Assembly (NCBI GenBank): GCA_035546535.1
Contig: DASZWQ010000069.1
Location: 1 to 64,000 of the forward strand
Reading direction: 5' to 3'
Origin: Pirellulales bacterium
Lineage (GTDB): Bacteria > Planctomycetota > Planctomycetia > Pirellulales > JACPPG01
Length of the DNA stretch: 64,000 bases
Shown: piece after piece, positions 60,211 through 64,000 of the stretch
Position numbering within the stretch: position 1 is the stretch's first letter
Layout: each line of letters begins with the position of its first letter
The notes under the pieces: model-generated
Databases searched by the model: none
What the model saw: the letters and a program-made list of their open reading frames with translations, nothing else
What the model was told of the DNA's origin: nothing
Made by a program: the position numbers and the translations under genes

Positions 60211-62490
60211 ATGAAGCGGATGCTTCTCCGTTTGTCGGCATTGACCGCGGTCATGTCGCTGGGCACTTATGCCGTAGTCGAAGCGCAGCGCAGTCATCGC
60301 ACCGCGCAAGCCGACGCCGCGGCAACGGCGGATAGTGATGCCACGACGGGCGAGCCCGCTCCTTTCATCGTCGATGAGCGCACGGTCAAGCCGATGCCGC
60401 AGCCGACGGTGCTCGAGACGGCCGCGGAGGAGTCGCCAACGCCGGCCGGCGGAGCCGCGCAAACTGGTGGTGCCGCACCGCCGGCCGGCGATCCGTTCAC
60501 CGGTTCTCGCTGGAATTCGCACTATCCGCCCGAAGCGGCCGCGCCGGCCGACCGCGGCGCCCAATGGACGCCCGAGCCCGAAGATCCGCAAGCCATTCCG
60601 CCGGCTCCCGAAGCCATGCGCCGCTACGACGCGCAGCAGGCCGCGGGTCGGACCGGCCGCGGTGGCCGCGGCGACATTCGCCCGTTGACCTATGACGAAG
60701 GTGCGACAGCCGCGCAATCGCCAGATGACGTTGGCGAAGCGCGTGGCTCCGCGGCTGACGAACCACAGCCGACGCTGGCTCCGCCGCGCCCCGGCAATCC
60801 GTTTGCCGCAGTACCCGAGGCGCCAGCCAACGCGCCGCCGGAGGCTTCGTTCGATAATGCGTTGCCCGAAGAACCGGCTGCGTTGCCCGGCCAGCCCGAA
60901 GCAGAACCTGCGCCAGCCGCTGCGGCGTCGCGTTATAGCCGCGCCGCGCAACAGTCCCTCGAACCAGCCCTCTTGCCCGAGGGTTCGGACAACGACCGGC
61001 AGGCTTTTGCGCCAGCCACGGATGCGGGCAACTTTGCCCCGCCGGCCAACAGTCCGCGATCCGCCGGCAGCGCAAGCGCCGGCGAAGGTCAAGGCCGCCC
61101 AGGTGGACGCCATCTCGAAGGACCACAGGTGCCGCACCTGACGATCGAGAAAGTTGCCCCGACCGATGTGCAAGTCGGCAAGCCGGCCGTGTTCACGATT
61201 AAAGTGCGCAATACCGGCGCCGTCCCGGCGACGCGCGTCGAAATCCACGACACGATTCCCAAGGGAACGCAACTTCTGAGCACCACGCCGCACGCTGCCG
61301 AAGCGGCGGACGGCGAAGTGGTGTGGACGCTCGGCTCGCTCAAGCCGGCCGAGGAAACCACGGTACAACTGGAACTGATGCCCGTCACCGAAGGCGAGAT
61401 CGGCAGCGTGGCGACTGTGCATTTCGCGGCTGAATCGTCGGTGCGCACGCTAGTCACGAAACCGGTCCTGACGATGGACGTGAAGAATGCGCGCGAAGTC
61501 CTCGTGGGCGAGGAAATCATCTTGTCGATCGCGCTCAAAAATACAGGTAGTGGCGCAGCCACGGGCGTCGTCGTGCGCGAGGTCGTGCCCGACACGCTTC
61601 AGCATCCGGCCGGCCCTGAATTGGAATACGAAGTCGGCACGCTCAAGCCGGGTGAGAGCCGGCAACTGGACCTGAAGATGCGCGCCGTCAAGGCGGGCCG
61701 GGTGCAGAACACGTTGTCGGCCATCGGCGAAGGGAGCTTGCGTGTCGACCAGGTTGCCGAGTTCGAAGCCGTGGCGCCGTCGCTGGCCGTGAAGATGGAA
61801 GGTCCGACGCGTCGCTATCTCGATCGCCAGGCTACGTATACAGTGACGATGTCAAACCCGGGTACGGCCACCGCCAAAGACGTTTCGCTGGTCACCTATT
61901 TGCCGACCGGCTTGAAATTCGTCGAGGCCAACAACGCGGGCCAATACGATCCGCGCACGCGCAGCGTGCAATGGTCGCTCGAAGAGCTGCCAGCCAACGA
62001 GACGGGAACCGTCACGCTGACGACCGTTCCGGTCGAGGTCGGCGAGCAGGTGGTGCGCATCGAAAGCTCGGCCGAGCGCGGTCTGGCGGCTCAGGACGAA
62101 AAGACGATCCTGGTCGAAGGCGTGGCCGCGATCAACTTCGAAGTCGTCGATCTGGCCGATCCGGTCGAAGTGGGCGGCGAGACCGGCTATGAAATCCGTG
62201 TCGTCAATCAAGGCACAAAGACCGCCTCGAACGTACAGGTCGTCGCGCTTCTGCCCGAGGAGTTGAAACCGACGTCGGCCGAAGGGCCGGCGCGCTTCAC
62301 GATCGACGGCCAGCGGGTGCTGTTCGAGCCGCTGGCGCAACTCGCTCCGAAGGCTGACACGACCTATCGCGTGAAGGCCGAAGGACGCGGTCCCGGCGAC
62401 GTGCGGGTGCGGGTGCAAATCATCACCGACGAAATCCGCACGCCGGTCACGAAGGAAGAAAGCACGCGCGTCTACACGGACGAGCAGTGA
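60211..62490 (+). CDS. DUF11/CARDB-type repeat surface protein
   Basis: A 759-residue exported protein. ATG 60211 follows GGAGA. A signal peptide (KRMLLRLSALTAVMSLGTYA) leads to ~290 residues rich in Pro, Ala and Glu, probably an extended stalk. Four immunoglobulin-like repeats of the DUF11 type follow, starting near residues 309, 420, 525 and 641; each has the phrase FTIKVRNTGAVPA..V, LSIALKNTGSGAA, TVTMSNPGTATA or YEIRVVNQGTKTA, then a DTIPKGTQLL-type turn. Such proteins occur on planctomycete cell surfaces. The in-frame sequence back to 60019 is not supported by a ribosome site. Confidence 0.88.
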   Translation: MKRMLLRLSALTAVMSLGTYAVVEAQRSHRTAQADAAATADSDATTGEPAPFIVDERTVKPMPQPTVLETAAEESPTPAGGAAQTGGAAPPAGDPFTGSRWNSHYPPEAAAPADRGAQWTPEPEDPQAIPPAPEAMRRYDAQQAAGRTGRGGRGDIRPLTYDEGATAAQSPDDVGEARGSAADEPQPTLAPPRPGNPFAAVPEAPANAPPEASFDNALPEEPAALPGQPEAEPAPAAAASRYSRAAQQSLEPALLPEGSDNDRQAFAPATDAGNFAPPANSPRSAGSASAGEGQGRPGGRHLEGPQVPHLTIEKVAPTDVQVGKPAVFTIKVRNTGAVPATRVEIHDTIPKGTQLLSTTPHAAEAADGEVVWTLGSLKPAEETTVQLELMPVTEGEIGSVATVHFAAESSVRTLVTKPVLTMDVKNAREVLVGEEIILSIALKNTGSGAATGVVVREVVPDTLQHPAGPELEYEVGTLKPGESRQLDLKMRAVKAGRVQNTLSAIGEGSLRVDQVAEFEAVAPSLAVKMEGPTRRYLDRQATYTVTMSNPGTATAKDVSLVTYLPTGLKFVEANNAGQYDPRTRSVQWSLEELPANETGTVTLTTVPVEVGEQVVRIESSAERGLAAQDEKTILVEGVAAINFEVVDLADPVEVGGETGYEIRVVNQGTKTASNVQVVALLPEELKPTSAEGPARFTIDGQRVLFEPLAQLAPKADTTYRVKAEGRGPGDVRVRVQIITDEIRTPVTKEESTRVYTDEQ

Positions 62491-62596
62491 AGCGAGGAAA
62501 TGCAGAATGCAAATTGATGAATGATGAGTGGGCTGGAGTCTCTTCGTTCCCCACTTATCAGTTTTTCTCCGTGTCTCCGTGCCTCCGTGGTGAATC
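62491..62596. repeat. 'cacggag' hairpin repeat, copy D, left arm missing
   Basis: The right arm (62565-62596) reads TTCTCCGTGTCTCCGTGCCT and ends CCGTGGTGAATC. The interior GAAATGCAGAATGCAAA and GATGAATGATGAG is present on the left, but the expected left arm is absent; the element is fused to the end of the DUF11 gene. The right arm encodes the last residues of the ROK kinase. Confidence 0.7.
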
Positions 62597-63532
62597 TGCT
62601 TCCGCAGCAAGTGCCAGCGCTCCGTATACGACCATCTCTTCGCCCAATTGTGCGGGCAGAATCTGGTACGTGCCGCGAAATGGTGGAAAGACGTAGCGCT
62701 CGACCTCGGCACGCAGCGGCGCGAAGAATAGCTTCTCGCCCAACAATGATACGCCGCCGCCGATCACCACTGCGGGGGGCGATAGTAGCGTGATCACTTG
62801 TGCGATGGCCCAGGCCAGCGCGCGGCGCGATTCGCCGAGGCCGTCCAGGGCCAACTGGTTACCGGCCGCCGCAGCTTCGCCGATCGTCTTTGCCGTCAGT
62901 AGTTCCAGATCGTCGTCCGTGCGCGCGCTCAGGTCGGCGACGTCGGACGTTGCGGCCGTGGGAATGAGCCGTCGCACGGTGGCCACGATGCCCGGCCCCG
63001 CGGCGCGCGATTCGAGCGTTGCCTGCGAGTCGACGGCGTCTAGTCCTGGTCGCAAATGACCGATTTCGGCCGCGCCGTGCCCGCTGCCGCGATAGATGCG
63101 CCGGTCGACAATGAATCCGCCACCGATGCCGGTGCCGACCGTGATGTAAAAGATAGGATCATGACCGCGACCGGCGCCAAAGTGAGCTTCGGCCAGGCCC
63201 GCCAGATCGGCGTCGTTCCCCAGTACGGTCGGCGCGCCTAATTCCTTTTCGCACCAGTCGGCGAGGGGGAAATTGTCCCAGCCGGCTACCTGGTGACTCT
63301 TCACCGTGCGGCGTCCGTCGGCCGCCAATGGCCCGCCAAAGCCGACGCCGATTCGTTCGACATCGTGCGCCGCCACAAGCGGGCGAGCCGCGGCGCGGAT
63401 TTGTTTGAGAATGCCCTGGGCGCCGTCTTCGATACGTACGTCGTGCCGAACAAGCTTCACGAGCGGCGGCCCGCTTCGCTTCCCCACGCCCAGTTGCAGC
63501 TTCGTACCGCCAATTTCAATGCCGAGGAACAT
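62558..63532 (-). CDS. ROK family sugar kinase
   Basis: A 324-residue ROK kinase, probably for glucose or a related hexose. MFLGIEIGGTKLQLGVG holds the ATP-binding DxGxT-like motif (here EIGGTK), GVGFGGPLAADGR the second, VLGNDADLAGLAE the catalytic Asp region, and ITVGTGIGGGFIVD the second phosphate-binding loop. The zinc motif CxCGxxGC of many ROK proteins is absent: HLRPGLDAVDSQATLES is in its place. The last ~12 residues (ADSPRRHGDTEKN) come from the arm of hairpin repeat copy D, so the native C-terminus was replaced. ATG 63532 fits the family start; no clear ribosome site. Confidence 0.9.
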   Translation of the reverse strand: MFLGIEIGGTKLQLGVGKRSGPPLVKLVRHDVRIEDGAQGILKQIRAAARPLVAAHDVERIGVGFGGPLAADGRRTVKSHQVAGWDNFPLADWCEKELGAPTVLGNDADLAGLAEAHFGAGRGHDPIFYITVGTGIGGGFIVDRRIYRGSGHGAAEIGHLRPGLDAVDSQATLESRAAGPGIVATVRRLIPTAATSDVADLSARTDDDLELLTAKTIGEAAAAGNQLALDGLGESRRALAWAIAQVITLLSPPAVVIGGGVSLLGEKLFFAPLRAEVERYVFPPFRGTYQILPAQLGEEMVVYGALALAAEADSPRRHGDTEKN

Positions 63533-63666
63533 GGTGGCTTCGGGAGATAAATGGAATCCTACGATTGCGCTCGCGAAATCTACCTCGCAGATACGGAGCA
63601 AGTTACCTTAGTTGGTCCCGGCGCGCAAGGCCGTCGCAGAAGGGGGCACACTTCGTGCCGGTTGCG

Positions 63667-64000
63667 TTACTTCGCGTCGCATCGCCAGATGAGCACGCTG
63701 GTATCGGCCGTAGCGATGGCCAGGAGCTTACCAGAATGCGAGAACACCAGCGATTTTGGCTCGGCATCCAAGTCCGGCAGTTCCGCGACTGTTTGTAGCC
63801 CTGGCAATGATAATATCCGCACGCCCGGATTATCGCCGCCGTAACCCGCGGCGCCGAAACGCCCATCGGGCGAGATCGCGACCGGTCCGGCGTGGCGACC
63901 CGGCAAAGCGGCCTGCCTTATCCGATTTCGATCCTGTGTGTCTAACAGCACAACCGGATGCTCATTCGTCCCCTGTTGGCCATACGATTGCGATAATTCC
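63667..64000 (-). CDS. WD40-like repeat protein, 5' end outside window
   Basis: The frame is open to the last base of the window, so the gene starts beyond it; 110 residues are visible. They have WD40/propeller phrasing: GPVAISPDGRFGAAGYGG, VRILSLPGLQTVAELPDLD and SLVFSHSGKLLAIATADTSVLIWRC, ending in DAK. Members are scaffolds, often fused to kinases in planctomycetes, but what precedes this part is unknown. It is upstream of the ROK gene on the same strand, 134 bases apart. Confidence 0.75.
   Translation of the reverse strand, partial: ELSQSYGQQGTNEHPVVLLDTQDRNRIRQAALPGRHAGPVAISPDGRFGAAGYGGDNPGVRILSLPGLQTVAELPDLDAEPKSLVFSHSGKLLAIATADTSVLIWRCDAK

Overview
The window looks like chromosome from a GC-rich planctomycete, most likely in or near the Pirellulales. 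The evidence is the gene types: a PEP-CTERM tail, a very long 'PVC-type' dehydrogenase/HEAT/cytochrome c protein, two redoxin + c-heme + copper-monooxygenase-like proteins, PQQ-type propeller, DUF11 and Hint-domain exported proteins, an orphan Nif11 leader peptide, and many short palindromic and 'cacggag' repeats. No rRNA, tRNA, CRISPR array, integrase or prophage was seen. Both window ends cut a gene.

Layout. 1-7.7 kb: PEP-CTERM protein (5' cut), FAD amine oxidase, small hypotheticals, a J-domain/leucine-rich protein, a SAM methyltransferase and a two-gene ABC exporter. 7.8-10.9 kb: the giant PVC cytochrome. 11-17.5 kb: the mutagenesis operon imuA-imuB-dnaE2 on the minus strand, preceded by a promoter with an embedded palindrome. 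Between imuB and dnaE2 sits a mobile-looking unit encoding a GxxExxY (PD-(D/E)XK-like) protein between terminal inverted repeats. 17.6-24.4 kb: a signalling locus with a Ser/Thr kinase fused to a tubulin-like GTPase domain, an FHA protein with a degenerate EAL domain, and a divergent receiver + degenerate GGDEF + CBS protein. 24.4-28.5 kb: Nif11 leader peptide, secreted NlpC/P60 protein bracketed by two hairpin repeats, PQQ-like propeller protein and small membrane proteins.

28.7-45.5 kb: redoxin/heme/copper protein 1, glycine-zipper lipoprotein, YhcH-like protein, small LuxR-type regulator, secernin-like peptidase, a class I amidotransferase-like protein lacking its nucleophile, an intact diguanylate cyclase, an M16 peptidase, GNAT, an AAA ATPase and MgtE. 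45.6-50.2 kb: an amidoligase-type cluster (C39-like peptidase, RimK-like ATP-grasp and GCS2 ligase in a tight operon, then a class II amidotransferase). 50.4-64 kb: redoxin/heme/copper protein 2, Tat-exported sugar isomerase, tandem alpha/beta hydrolase, ankyrin protein, Hint-domain protein, DUF11 protein, ROK kinase and the 3' part of a WD40-like gene running off the window.

The most unusual content is (i) the GxxExxY unit and its short hairpin relatives, which share the same terminal repeats at four places and have altered the operon structure at dnaE2 and the 3' end of the ROK gene; (ii) the kinase-tubulin fusion next to two degenerate c-di-GMP proteins; and (iii) the amidoligase cluster. 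All assignments come from reading translated sequence by eye; no database search was run.
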